Of a DNA stretch of 40,817 bases, positions 9,427-17,639 are shown piece by piece. This stretch comes from Mycobacterium sp. GTDB taxonomy: Bacteria; Actinomycetota; Actinomycetes; Mycobacteriales; Mycobacteriaceae. The DNA is taken from contig NZ_VYIK01000032.1 of assembly GCF_008709575.1 (NCBI RefSeq), forward strand, positions 1 through 40,817, given 5' to 3'. Under the pieces are notes generated by a model. The model was not told the DNA's origin. It searched no databases and was given only the letters and a program-made list of their open reading frames with translations. The position numbers were made by a program, and so were the translations under genes. How positions within the stretch are numbered: the first letter of the stretch is position 1; each line of letters begins with the position of its first letter.

Positions 9427-10164
9427 ATGACGACCATGTGGGGCGCACCGCTGCATCGGCGGTGGCGGGGCTCGCTGCTGCGCGACCCGCGCCAGGCCAA
9501 GTTCCTCACGCTGGCATCGCTGAAGTGGGTGCTGGCCAACCGGGCCTACACTCCGTGGTACCTGGTGCGCTACTGGCGGCTGCTGAAGTTCAAGCTGGCC
9601 AATCCGCACATCATCACCCGCGGCATGGTGTTCCTCGGCAAGGACGTGGAGATCCACGCGACTCCGGAGCTCGCCCGGCTGGAGATCGGTCGCTGGGTGC
9701 ACATCGGGGACAAGAACACGATCCGCGCCCACGAGGGCTCGCTGCGGTTCGGCGACAAGGTGGTGCTCGGCCGGGACAACGTCATCAACACCTACCTCGA
9801 CATCGAGATCGGCGATTCGGTGCTGATGGCCGACTGGTGCTACGTCTGTGATTTCGACCACCGCATCGACGATGTCACGATCCCGATCAAAGACCAGGGC
9901 ATCGTCAAGAGTCCGGTGCGCATCGGGCCCGACACCTGGGTCGGAGCGAAGGTGACGGTGCTGCGCGGCACCACCATCGGGCGGGGTTGCGTACTGGGCT
10001 CGCACGCGGTGGTGCGGGGCGACATTCCGGACTACTCGATCGCGGTCGGCGCGCCGGCCAAGGTGGTCAAGAACCGTCAGCTGGCCTGGGAGACCTCGGC
10101 AGCGCAGCGGGCCGAGCTGGCGGCCGCGCTGGCCGACATCGAGCGGAAGAAGGCGGCTCGCTGA
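9427..10164 (+). CDS. Left-handed beta-helix acyltransferase (Rv3034c-like)
   Basis: A 245-residue hexapeptide-repeat acyltransferase. Imperfect [LIV]-G-x4 repeats run from about 75 to 215 (for example RLEIGRWVHIGDKNTI, SPVRIGPDTWVGAKVTVLRGTTIG and GCVLGSHAVVRGDIPDYSIAVGAPA). H142 within DFDHRID is a likely catalytic histidine. The ending AVGAPAKVVKNR is typical of the NodL/maltose-acetyltransferase group. It should transfer an acetyl or short acyl group from acyl-CoA to a sugar-type acceptor. Rv3034c has been proposed to acylate methylglucose lipopolysaccharide because of its locus, which fits but is not shown here. ATG 9427 starts MTTMWGAP; the longer frame upstream is a shadow. The photolyase gene follows after 18 bp. 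Confidence 0.88.
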   Translation: MTTMWGAPLHRRWRGSLLRDPRQAKFLTLASLKWVLANRAYTPWYLVRYWRLLKFKLANPHIITRGMVFLGKDVEIHATPELARLEIGRWVHIGDKNTIRAHEGSLRFGDKVVLGRDNVINTYLDIEIGDSVLMADWCYVCDFDHRIDDVTIPIKDQGIVKSPVRIGPDTWVGAKVTVLRGTTIGRGCVLGSHAVVRGDIPDYSIAVGAPAKVVKNRQLAWETSAAQRAELAAALADIERKKAAR

Positions 10165-10182
10165 CCTGCCGGGCCGCTGCCG

Positions 10183-11544
10183 ATGCAGGATGGGCTGGTG
10201 GTTGCCCTGCTGTGGTTTCGACGAGACCTTCGGTTGCGGGATCTGCCGTCGCTGCTGGCTGCCGCATCGGACGGTGACGAGGTGCTCGCCTGTTTTGTGC
10301 TCGATCCGCGCCTGGAGGCGTCGCCGGCCCGACGCCGGATGCAGTTTCTCGGTGACTCGTTGCGTCAGCTGCGGGAGCGCCTCGACGGCCGGTTGTTAAT
10401 CACACGTGGGCGGCCAGAGGAACGTATTCCGTTGATCGCCAGGGAAATCGGAGCATCCTCGGTGCACGTCTCGGAGGATTTCGCCCCGTTCGGCCGGCGC
10501 CGCGACGAGCGGGTGGGCGCGGCATTGGGCGAGGTGCCGTTGGTGGCGACGGGCTCCCCGTACCTGGTCTCGCCCGGCCGGGTGACGAAAAGCGATGGGA
10601 GCCCGTACAAGGTGTTTACGCCGTTCATGCGGGCATGGCGCGACGCGGGATGGCGGGCGCCCGCGCGATCCGGTCCCGACACGGTGCGCTGGCTTGATCC
10701 GCAACAACTCTGCGCGGCGGTCGAGCCGGCCGAGATCCCCGATCCGGGTGTGTCATTGGACCTGCCGGCCGGCGAGGACGCCGCGCTGAGCCGATGGCGT
10801 GAGTTCGTCCGGGACAGGCTGGAGCACTACGCCGAGGACCGCAACCGCCCCGACCTTGACGGCACCAGCCGGATGTCGGCCCATCTGAAGTTCGGCACCA
10901 TTCATCCGCGCACCATGGTGGCCGACTTGGATCTGCGTGGAGCCGGGCCGCGAGCGTTCCTGCGCGAGTTGGCTTTCCGTGACTTCTACGCGACCGTGTT
11001 GTACCACTGGCCGCACAGTGCCTGGTCGAACTGGAACCGTGATTTCGACGCGATCCAGATCGAGACCGGGCCCGAGGCCGAGCGGTTGTTCGCGGCGTGG
11101 AAGGCCGGTGAAACCGGATTCCCGATCGTCGACGCGGGGATGCGCCAATTGCGTGAAACCGGTTTCATGCACAACCGGGTGCGGATGATCACCGCGTCGT
11201 TCTTGGTCAAAGACCTGCACCTGCCCTGGCAGTGGGGCGCGCGGTGGTTTCTGGAGCAGTTGGTCGACGGGGACCTGGCCAGCAATCAGCACGGCTGGCA
11301 GTGGTGTGCGGGCAGCGGCACGGACGCGGCCCCGTATTTCCGGGTGTTCAATCCGGCCACTCAAGGCCAGAAGTTCGATCCCTCGGGTGATTACGTTCGG
11401 CGCTGGGTTCCCGAGCTGGCCGGCCTCGACGAGGTCCACCTGCCCACGGGCCCGCGCCCGCCGGGCTACCCGCAGCCGATCGTCGACCATGGCGCGGAGC
11501 GCGCCGAGGCGCTGCGCCGCTATCAGCGGATCGGCGCACAGTAG
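10183..11544 (+). CDS. phr: Class I deoxyribodipyrimidine photolyase (cryptochrome/photolyase family)
   Basis: Repairs UV-induced cyclobutane pyrimidine dimers using blue light and FADH-. The 453-residue protein has the N-terminal antenna Rossmann domain (ALLWFRRDLRLRDLP at about 8-22) and the C-terminal FAD/DNA domain with the class I hallmarks: SRMSAHLKFGTIHPR, WKAGETGFPIVDAGMRQL, HNRVRMITASFLVKDL, GDLASNQHGWQW and YFRVFNPATQGQKFD. The tryptophans needed for electron transfer appear present. It is first in the pigment island and faces the MmpL gene; their 3' ends overlap by 197 bp. The acyltransferase ends 18 bp upstream, so it could be read from that promoter. A light-damage role suits a carotenoid island. 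Confidence 0.94.
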   Translation: MQDGLVVALLWFRRDLRLRDLPSLLAAASDGDEVLACFVLDPRLEASPARRRMQFLGDSLRQLRERLDGRLLITRGRPEERIPLIAREIGASSVHVSEDFAPFGRRRDERVGAALGEVPLVATGSPYLVSPGRVTKSDGSPYKVFTPFMRAWRDAGWRAPARSGPDTVRWLDPQQLCAAVEPAEIPDPGVSLDLPAGEDAALSRWREFVRDRLEHYAEDRNRPDLDGTSRMSAHLKFGTIHPRTMVADLDLRGAGPRAFLRELAFRDFYATVLYHWPHSAWSNWNRDFDAIQIETGPEAERLFAAWKAGETGFPIVDAGMRQLRETGFMHNRVRMITASFLVKDLHLPWQWGARWFLEQLVDGDLASNQHGWQWCAGSGTDAAPYFRVFNPATQGQKFDPSGDYVRRWVPELAGLDEVHLPTGPRPPGYPQPIVDHGAERAEALRRYQRIGAQ

Positions 11545-13585
11545 GCCACCAGATTGCAGGCCCGATCAGCGCGAACAGGGCAGGTATCACCAGCGTGCGA
11601 ACCACGAAGGTGTCCAGCAGGATACCGAGGCCGACGATGATGCCCAGCTGAGTCAACACGATCAGCGGCAGCACACCGAGCACGCAGAACACCGCGGCCA
11701 GCACGATGCCCGCGCTGGTGATCACCGCCCCGGTGGCCGCGACCGCGCGCACCATGCCGTCACGGGTGCCGTACTGCGGGGTTTCCTCACGGGCGCGGGC
11801 GACCAGGAAGATCGTGTAGTCGACACCCAGAGCCACCAGGAACAAGAACGCGAACAGCGGTGTGCTGTTGTCCAGGGCCGGGAAACCGAACACGTGCATG
11901 CCGGTCCAGCCGCCCAGGCCCAGCGCCGCCAGTGCGCCGAGCACGCTGGCGGCCACCAGAACCGGCGGAGCCAGCACGGCGCGCAACAACGCGTAGAGCA
12001 CCAGCAGCACGACGGCCAGAATCGCCGGGACCACCACAAGCCGGTCCCGTGCGGCGGCATCGCGGACGTCGAGAGCCTGGGCATCCGAACCCCCCACCAG
12101 TGCCGAGGAATCCACCGATGAGACTGAGCTACGCAGAGCGCGAACAGTTTCGAAAGCGGCCGCCGATGCCGGCGCGGCGTCGATCACCACCGACCACTGG
12201 GTCAATCCGGCGGGCGACTGCCCCATGGGGATCACCGACACCACCCCCGGTGTGGCCGTGATCGCTTGCTGCACCCGAGCCGCCCGCGCCGTCGCGGCGA
12301 CGACGACGGTCGGGTCGGCGGCGCCGCCGGGGAAGTGGGCCGCCAGGATGTCGAACCCCGTCACCGAGTCGGCCCGAACGCGGAACTGCTCGGTCTGCGA
12401 CAACCCGATACGCGTACCGAGCAAACCGGTTGCCGACAACGCCAGCACGCCGACGGCGACGGCGCAGACCGGGCCGGGACGCGAACCCACGACCGCCGCG
12501 ACACGGTGCCAAACGCCCGCGCTGGGCGGTGCGACTCCGACCCGGGGAACGAACGGCCAGAACACTCGCCGGCCGAACAGCCCCAGCAGCGGGGGCAGCA
12601 CGAGGAGCACGAACACCGCCGCGACGACCAGTCCACACGCCGCACACACACCCAGGCTTCGGGTGCTCGGAATCACCGCCAGCAGCAGCGTGAGCAGCGC
12701 CAACACCACGGTGGCGTTGCTGGCGACGATCGCGGGACCGGCGGCGCGCACCGCCGCGGCCAGCGCCGCGCGATGATCGTCGTGGCGGCGCAGTTCCTCT
12801 CGGTAGCGCGAAATCAGTAGCAGCGCGTAATCGGTGCCGGCCCCGAACACCAGCACGCTGGTGATGCCCGAGGTGGCGCCGTCGAACGTCAGGCCGGTGG
12901 CCCCGGCGACCGCGGTGCCGACCGCGCCGGTCACGCGATCGGCCAATCCGATCACGGCCAGCGGCACCAGCCACAGGATCGGCGAGCGGTACGTTGCCAC
13001 CAGCAGCAGCGCGACGACCAGGGCGGTCACCACCAGCAGCGTGACGTTGGCGTCGGAGAACGCATCGGCGATATCGGCGCCGAATGCCGGGCCCCCGGTG
13101 ACGTGCGCGAGCAGCTGTGGCGGCAGACCATGGGCCGCGGCGGCCCGTAGGGCCTTGACCGCCTCGGTGAGCGCCAATCCGGACAGATCGGCCCGCAGCG
13201 GGACGGTCGCGATCGCCGCCGTTCCGTCGGCGGCGCGGATTACCGGGGTGGGCGCGCCGGGCAGCACGGCAGGTCCCGTCTGCATGCGATCGCGCGCCGC
13301 GCCGGCGCCGGCCAGGTCGGCCGCCGTGAGTCGGGATCCGTCGTTTCGGGTGATGACCAGGATCGCCAGGGCCCGGTCCGCGTCGGGAAACCGGCGCAGC
13401 GCCTCGTTCGCCCGGGCCGACTCCGCGGACCGGGGGAGCAGCAGCGGGGACTGGCCGGCAGCATCATTGGCACCGGTCAGCGTCATGAAGCCCACTGCCG
13501 ACACCACGATGCTCAGCGCCAGTAGCCATGATCGGCGCCCGCTCAGCAGGGTCGATACCCGATTCCACAGCACGCCACCGAGCAT
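11348..13585 (-). CDS. MmpL/RND-family membrane transporter
   Basis: A 745-residue integral membrane protein with two repeated MMPL halves. Each half has one helix, a 130-180-residue extracytoplasmic loop, then five helices (helices near 20-37, 170-350, 370-390 and 515-670). Conserved segments are FGAGTDYALLLISRYREEL in half one and ALGVDYTIFLVARAREE in half two, whose aspartate-tyrosine pairs are the proton-relay positions of the family. Such pumps export lipids and pigments. It is divergent from marR (63 bp between starts), the same arrangement as the MarR-type crtR and the MMPL gene cg0722 in the C. glutamicum carotenoid locus, so export or placement of carotenoid is likely. The last 65 residues (after IWWPTV) lie antisense to photolyase and are probably a non-native extension. 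Confidence 0.88.
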   Translation of the reverse strand: MLGGVLWNRVSTLLSGRRSWLLALSIVVSAVGFMTLTGANDAAGQSPLLLPRSAESARANEALRRFPDADRALAILVITRNDGSRLTAADLAGAGAARDRMQTGPAVLPGAPTPVIRAADGTAAIATVPLRADLSGLALTEAVKALRAAAAHGLPPQLLAHVTGGPAFGADIADAFSDANVTLLVVTALVVALLLVATYRSPILWLVPLAVIGLADRVTGAVGTAVAGATGLTFDGATSGITSVLVFGAGTDYALLLISRYREELRRHDDHRAALAAAVRAAGPAIVASNATVVLALLTLLLAVIPSTRSLGVCAACGLVVAAVFVLLVLPPLLGLFGRRVFWPFVPRVGVAPPSAGVWHRVAAVVGSRPGPVCAVAVGVLALSATGLLGTRIGLSQTEQFRVRADSVTGFDILAAHFPGGAADPTVVVAATARAARVQQAITATPGVVSVIPMGQSPAGLTQWSVVIDAAPASAAAFETVRALRSSVSSVDSSALVGGSDAQALDVRDAAARDRLVVVPAILAVVLLVLYALLRAVLAPPVLVAASVLGALAALGLGGWTGMHVFGFPALDNSTPLFAFLFLVALGVDYTIFLVARAREETPQYGTRDGMVRAVAATGAVITSAGIVLAAVFCVLGVLPLIVLTQLGIIVGLGILLDTFVVRTLVIPALFALIGPAIWWPTVRRSADSGAAPRRAPRHGRRSAAGSPAGAGPWAGGPRRGRPAREPSAERNHPRDRTSGLEWPD

Positions 13586-13594
13586 TTCACCCGT

Positions 13595-13615
13595 TTAAAA
13601 ATTAATCAACTTAAC
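13595..13615. promoter_or_regulatory. Candidate MarR operator in the mmpL/marR divergent gap
   Basis: This AT-rich 21-bp block lies in the 63-bp divergent gap (13586-13648). Sixteen of its 21 positions match 24417-24437 just upstream of crtI (pattern TTAA-A-TTAATCA---T-AAC in both). It contains TTAA half sites and overlaps the expected promoter of mmpL. For marR a possible -10 TATCCT is at 13634-13639, ten bases before the ATG, so that transcript may be nearly leaderless. Binding by the adjacent MarR protein is inference. Confidence 0.5.
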
Positions 13616-13648
13616 AAAGCGACGTTTTAGCGATATCCTTGCCCTACG

Positions 13649-14197
13649 ATGAACCCTGACCAGGGCAGCGTTGAGCGCACCGATCTCGAAGCGCTCATCA
13701 TTGCCGACTCCCGCACCCTCAGCGCAGAATCCGACGAGATCGGCCGCCTGTTCGCCGGGCTCCACCAGGTCCACCTCAGCGACTTCCGCGCGCTGCTGCA
13801 CGTGCTGGTGGCCGAAGCCGCCGGAACGCCGCTGTCGGCCGGGGAATTACGGCACAAGATGGGAGTCTCCGGCGCTGCGGTCACCTACCTGGTGGAACGC
13901 ATGGTCGAGTCCGGTCACCTGCGACGTGAATCCGACCCCTCGGATCGCCGCAAGGTCATTTTGCGCTATGCCGATCACGGACGTGACGTCGCCGCGGCGT
14001 TCTTCGCCCCGCTGGGCACATACACCCATGAGGCGTTGGCCGACCTGCCCGACTCCGACCTGGCCGCCGCGCATCGGGTCTTCACCGCGCTCGTCGAGGC
14101 CATGCGGCGGTTCCGGGCCGAACTCGGCGCAGCGGGTGCCGACACCGCACCGCGGGACACGCCGGGCGACACGATCACGACGACCGGAAAGAGGTAA
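13649..14197 (+). CDS. MarR-family transcriptional regulator of the pigment island
   Basis: A 182-residue protein with a winged helix-turn-helix: LHVLVAEAAGTPLSAGELRHKMGVSGAAVTYLVERM spans the HTH (recognition helix about 72-88) and ESDPSDRRKVILRY (about 94-107) is the wing, with the DRR signature of MarR proteins. The flanking helices form the dimer and ligand domain. It begins a plus-strand operon (SOUL gene starts 3 bp after its stop) and is divergent from the MmpL gene. The MarR-type CrtR of C. glutamicum sits in a similar place, represses carotenoid genes and is released by geranylgeranyl diphosphate; a similar role is likely here but unproven. ATG 13649 is preceded by TATCCT and has no clear ribosome site, suggesting a short or absent leader. 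Confidence 0.88.
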   Translation: MNPDQGSVERTDLEALIIADSRTLSAESDEIGRLFAGLHQVHLSDFRALLHVLVAEAAGTPLSAGELRHKMGVSGAAVTYLVERMVESGHLRRESDPSDRRKVILRYADHGRDVAAAFFAPLGTYTHEALADLPDSDLAAAHRVFTALVEAMRRFRAELGAAGADTAPRDTPGDTITTTGKR

Positions 14198-14199
14198 CC

Positions 14200-14844
14200 A
14201 TGGTGAAAGCATTGTTGTCGCTGCCGCTGCGGCTGCTCGAATTCGGCGGCTCGCTGGTGGGCATCCGCCACGGCACCGAAGAACCCCCCTACACCGTCGT
14301 GCAGCAGATTCCCGGTGCACAGATCCGGCGCTACGGCCCGCGTATCGCCGCCGAGACCACGGTGCAGTCCCGCGAGGAGACGGCGCGCACCGTCGGATTC
14401 CGCCGCCTGGCCCGCTACATCTTCGGAGCCAACCACACCCGGGCCAAGATCGCGATGACGGCTCCGGTCGCCCAGCAACCGGTCGGCGGCCGCGGCGAGA
14501 AGATCGCGATGACGGCGCCGGTGTCACTGGCCGCCGGCGGCGAGGGTCAATGGGTGATCAGGTTTTTCATGCCGGCCGACAAGACTTTGGAATCGCTTCC
14601 CGAGCCCGACGACGACGCCGTCACGCTGGTGACCATCCCGGAAGAAACCGTCGCGGTGCGCCGCTTCACCGGCAGCCGCAGCCCGCGGGCGATCGCCGCG
14701 CAGACCGCCGCATTGATGCGCGCTGTTCGTGATGCGGGCCTGGAACCGACCGGCAGCGCGGCAGCCTGGTTCTACGATCCGCCGTGGACCGCTCCGCTGT
14801 TGCGGCGCAACGAGGTTGTCGTACCCGTCAAGCCCAACCTGTGA
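14200..14844 (+). CDS. SOUL-family haem-binding protein
   Basis: A 214-residue SOUL/HEBP domain protein, expected to bind haem or other tetrapyrroles. The domain runs from about residue 28 (EEPPYTVVQQIPGAQIRRYGPRI) to the end. It holds the family motif KIAMTAPV twice, at about 83-90 and 101-108, encoded by a near-identical 24-bp direct repeat at 14446-14469 and 14500-14523. The closing NEVVVPV is also typical. The first 20 residues are hydrophobic and could associate with the membrane. It lies between marR and tspO, whose product also binds porphyrins, which points to tetrapyrrole handling or sensing tied to pigment control. The 3-bp gap after marR implies co-transcription. Confidence 0.9.
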   Translation: MVKALLSLPLRLLEFGGSLVGIRHGTEEPPYTVVQQIPGAQIRRYGPRIAAETTVQSREETARTVGFRRLARYIFGANHTRAKIAMTAPVAQQPVGGRGEKIAMTAPVSLAAGGEGQWVIRFFMPADKTLESLPEPDDDAVTLVTIPEETVAVRRFTGSRSPRAIAAQTAALMRAVRDAGLEPTGSAAAWFYDPPWTAPLLRRNEVVVPVKPNL

Positions 14845-14857
14845 CGAAAGGATAGAT

Positions 14858-15361
14858 GTGCGTATTTCCACCTTGATCGCCACCGGCTCGTCGGTGGCTG
14901 CCACGGCGGCGCTGGGCAGCCTGGCGAGCCGGCCGGCGGTTCGGTCGAATTGGTATGCCCGGCTGCGCAAGCCGGCCTATCAACCACCGGCGGTGGTGTT
15001 CCCCGTGGTCTGGCAGCTGCTCTACGCCGATATCGCGGCCGTCTCGGCGTCGACGATCGACGAGCTCGACGACCGCGGCGACACCCCGAAACGCCGGGCC
15101 TACCTGGCGGCGCTGGGCCTCAACCTCGTTCTCAACGCCGGCTGGTCGTGGTTGTTCTTCAACCGGCGGGCGTTGGGAGCCTCGGCGGTGTTGGCCGGGG
15201 CGCTGGCCGCGAGCAGCGCGGATCTGACCCGCCGGGCCGTCGACGTCCGGGGAGCGGCTGCGGCGCCGCTGGGCCTCTACCCGCTTTGGTGCACCTTCGC
15301 CACGGCGCTGTCCACTCACATCTGGCTGATCAACCGCCGGCGGAGACGCGATGCCGGCTGA
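14858..15361 (+). CDS. tspO: TspO/MBR family membrane protein
   Basis: A 167-residue five-helix membrane protein. Family marks are [15 protein letters not shown] (about 31-45), the tryptophan-bearing [22 protein letters not shown] (about 88-102) and [18 protein letters not shown] near the end. TspO proteins bind porphyrins and cholesterol; in Rhodobacter the homologue down-regulates carotenoid and photosynthesis genes in response to oxygen, which makes its place in this operon telling. GTG 14858 is chosen because GAAAGGAT lies just upstream and helix 1 begins at once; the open frame further upstream overlaps the SOUL gene. Its end overlaps the start of idi by 11 bp. Confidence 0.9.
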   Translation: MRISTLIATGSSVAATAALGSLASRPAVRSNWYARLRKPAYQPPAVVFPVVWQLLYADIAAVSASTIDELDDRGDTPKRRAYLAALGLNLVLNAGWSWLFFNRRALGASAVLAGALAASSADLTRRAVDVRGAAAAPLGLYPLWCTFATALSTHIWLINRRRRRDAG

Positions 15362-16397
15362 TCCGGACCCGATGACCGTCCGCAAACGCCGCCACATCGA
15401 GGTATGCCTGGGCGACGAGGTCGGCTACCGCGGTGTGAGCACCGGATTGGAACGCTACCGGCTGCCCTACAACGCGCTCACCCAAACCCGCCTCGACGAC
15501 ATCGACCTGCATGTCTTTTTCCTGGGCAAACGCCTGCGGGCCCCGGTGCTGGTGGGCGCGATGACCGGCGGTGCCGAGCTGTCGGCGACGATCAACCGGA
15601 ACCTGGCCGCCGCCGCGCAGCGGCTGGGCATCGGGATGATGCTCGGCTCGCAGCGCATCATGTTGGACAGCGCGCTGGGCGAGCAGGCCGCCACCAGCTT
15701 CGCCGTGCGCGACGTGGCACCCGACGTCTTGTTGTTCGGCAATATCGGCCTGTCCCAGCTGAGCAAGGTCGATGTCGCCGACATTGCCGGGGCCCTCGAT
15801 CGCATCGGAGCCGATGCCCTTGCGGTGCATACGAATCCGCTGCAGGAGGCGCTCCAGCGTGACGGTGACACCGACTTCACCGGCTCGCTTGTCCGGCTGC
15901 AGGAGGTGGCCGGCGAACTTGACTACCCCATTCTGCTGAAGGAGGTCGGCCACGGCATCGGCGCGGCCGCGGTCGCCGAGTTGATGCGGCTGCCGGGTGA
16001 GCTTCCGGTGGCCGCCATCGACGTCGCCGGGGCGGGCGGGACGTCCTGGTCGCGCGTGGAGCAGCTCGTGCGCTACGGCGAGCTGCGCTACCCGGACCTG
16101 GCCGACTGGGGCATACCGACCGCCCAGGCGCTCCTGGAGGTGCGCGCGGCGTTACCCGACATCCCGCTGGTTGCTTCCGGGGGTATCCGCACCGGCACGG
16201 ACGCGGCCAAGGCGCTGGGGTTGGGTGCGACCGTGGTGTCGCTCGCGCGGCCGCTGCTGGGCGCAGCCATCGAATCGGCCGGCGCCGTGCTCGACCGGCT
16301 GACCCGGCTGATCGAAGAACTCCGCGTCTGTCTGCACGCCTGCGGCACCGTCGACCTGGCAGCGTTACGTCGTCTCGGTGTGTCGGCTATTCGCTAG
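15351..16397 (+). CDS. fni: Type 2 isopentenyl-diphosphate isomerase (FMN-dependent)
   Basis: Interconverts IPP and DMAPP, supplying starter units for carotenoid synthesis. The 348-residue protein is a TIM-barrel FMN enzyme: [10 protein letters not shown] near the N terminus, [18 protein letters not shown] (about 57-74), [24 protein letters not shown] with the catalytic glutamine, [24 protein letters not shown] and the phosphate-binding [19 protein letters not shown]. Its length is normal for the family. ATG 15351 follows GGAG at five bases; ATG 15372 is an alternative. It overlaps tspO by 11 bp and is followed after 15 bp by the glycosyltransferase. Pigmented mycobacteria and Streptomyces often keep this enzyme in crt clusters. 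Confidence 0.93.
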   Translation: MPADPDPMTVRKRRHIEVCLGDEVGYRGVSTGLERYRLPYNALTQTRLDDIDLHVFFLGKRLRAPVLVGAMTGGAELSATINRNLAAAAQRLGIGMMLGSQRIMLDSALGEQAATSFAVRDVAPDVLLFGNIGLSQLSKVDVADIAGALDRIGADALAVHTNPLQEALQRDGDTDFTGSLVRLQEVAGELDYPILLKEVGHGIGAAAVAELMRLPGELPVAAIDVAGAGGTSWSRVEQLVRYGELRYPDLADWGIPTAQALLEVRAALPDIPLVASGGIRTGTDAAKALGLGATVVSLARPLLGAAIESAGAVLDRLTRLIEELRVCLHACGTVDLAALRRLGVSAIR

Positions 16398-16412
16398 CAC
16401 GACAATCGGATC

Positions 16413-17639
16413 GTGGCAGTAATCCTGGCTTACGGATCACCGGCCCTGGGCCATCTGTTGCCGGTCAGCGCATTGCTGCGCGAGCTGGCCGGGCGCGGCC
16501 ATCAGGTGCACCTGCGCACCATGGCCGACCACGTCGCGAGCATGCGTAAGGCCGGTTTTCTCGCCGAGCCGGTGGACCCGCGGATCGAGGCCGTCGTCGG
16601 GCAGGACTGGCTGGCGCGTAACTCCCTGGGTGTGCTCACAATGTCGCTGGAAGTGCTGTGCCGCCGGGCGGTACTCGAGGTGGAAGACTTGCGCGCCGCG
16701 ATCGACACCGTGGCACCCGATGTGGTGATCGTCGATGCGAACTGCTGGGGCGCGATATCGGTGGCCGATGCCGGCGACCTGCCGTGGGTGCTGTTCTCGC
16801 CGTTCACCCCGTATTTGCGCTCGCGCGGCGTGCCGCCGTTCGGGCCCGGTTTGCGGCCGCTGCCCGGCGTCGTCGGCGCCATCCGCGACGCGGCGATGCG
16901 CCCGTTCGTCACGCAGCTCTTCGACCGCCGGATACTGCCGCACGTCAACGCTATTCGCTCCGAGCTGGGGGTGCCCCGGGTCGCATCCGTCGACGAATTC
17001 TTGCGCCGGGCCCCGTTGCTGCTGGCGGTCGGCGGTGAGCCGTTCGAATATCCGCACCCCGGCTGGGGCGACACGGTGCACCTCATCGGCGCCTGTGTAT
17101 TCGAACCGGGACCCGCGTCCGCACCGCAGTGGCTGGCCGCCATCGAGCGGCCCATCGTGTTGGTCAGCACGTCGTCGATCAAGCAGGCCGACGCGATCCT
17201 GGCACGGACCGCCCTGGAGGGGCTGGCTGACGAGCCGGTCCATGTCGTTGCGACCTTCCCGGCCGGAGTGCCCGACAACCTGCCGCGCCCGGCCAATGCG
17301 ACGGTGCGCCGGTTCGCCCCGCACGGGGCCGTGCTCGAGCGCGCTGTCTGCGCCGTCACCCACGGTGGGATGGGCACCACGGTCAAGGCGCTCGACCACG
17401 GCGTGCCGGTCTGCGTCGTGCCGTTCGCCCGCGATCAGGCCGAAGTCGCCCGCCGGGTGCAGGTGGCCCGCGCCGGCACCCGGCTGCCCGCGAAAAGACT
17501 CACCGCCGCGCGGCTACGGGACAAGGTGCGCACGGCGATGACCATGACCGACGGCGCGCGGCGGGTGGCGGCCGGTTTCGCCGCGACGGGAGGCGTCGCG
17601 CGGGGCGCCGACCTCATCGAGCAGCGGTTGCTCGGGTAG
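16413..17639 (+). CDS. GT1-family (UGT/macrolide-type) glycosyltransferase, candidate carotenoid glycosyltransferase
   Basis: A 408-residue GT-B enzyme. The N-terminal acceptor half opens AVILAYGSPALGHLLPV with the usual histidine (about H14), and the donor half contains LVSTSS and VCAVTHGGMGTTVKALDHGVPVCVVPFARDQ (about 312-342), the signature loop for nucleotide-sugar binding with its HGG motif and closing D-Q pair. It is most like macrolide and zeaxanthin (CrtX-type) glycosyltransferases. As last gene of the marR-SOUL-tspO-idi operon it is a good candidate for adding sugar to a hydroxylated carotenoid, a step that would require the Rieske or another oxygenase first. Start is GTG 16413. Its 3' end overlaps the converging DUF2784 gene by 26 bp. 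Confidence 0.85.
   Translation: MAVILAYGSPALGHLLPVSALLRELAGRGHQVHLRTMADHVASMRKAGFLAEPVDPRIEAVVGQDWLARNSLGVLTMSLEVLCRRAVLEVEDLRAAIDTVAPDVVIVDANCWGAISVADAGDLPWVLFSPFTPYLRSRGVPPFGPGLRPLPGVVGAIRDAAMRPFVTQLFDRRILPHVNAIRSELGVPRVASVDEFLRRAPLLLAVGGEPFEYPHPGWGDTVHLIGACVFEPGPASAPQWLAAIERPIVLVSTSSIKQADAILARTALEGLADEPVHVVATFPAGVPDNLPRPANATVRRFAPHGAVLERAVCAVTHGGMGTTVKALDHGVPVCVVPFARDQAEVARRVQVARAGTRLPAKRLTAARLRDKVRTAMTMTDGARRVAAGFAATGGVARGADLIEQRLLG

Noticed and set aside
14446..14523. Direct repeat of 24 bp in the SOUL gene considered as a mobile or CRISPR-like repeat
   Set aside because: It encodes the KIAMTAPV motif twice, which is common in SOUL proteins, so it is part of the protein family and not a separate element.
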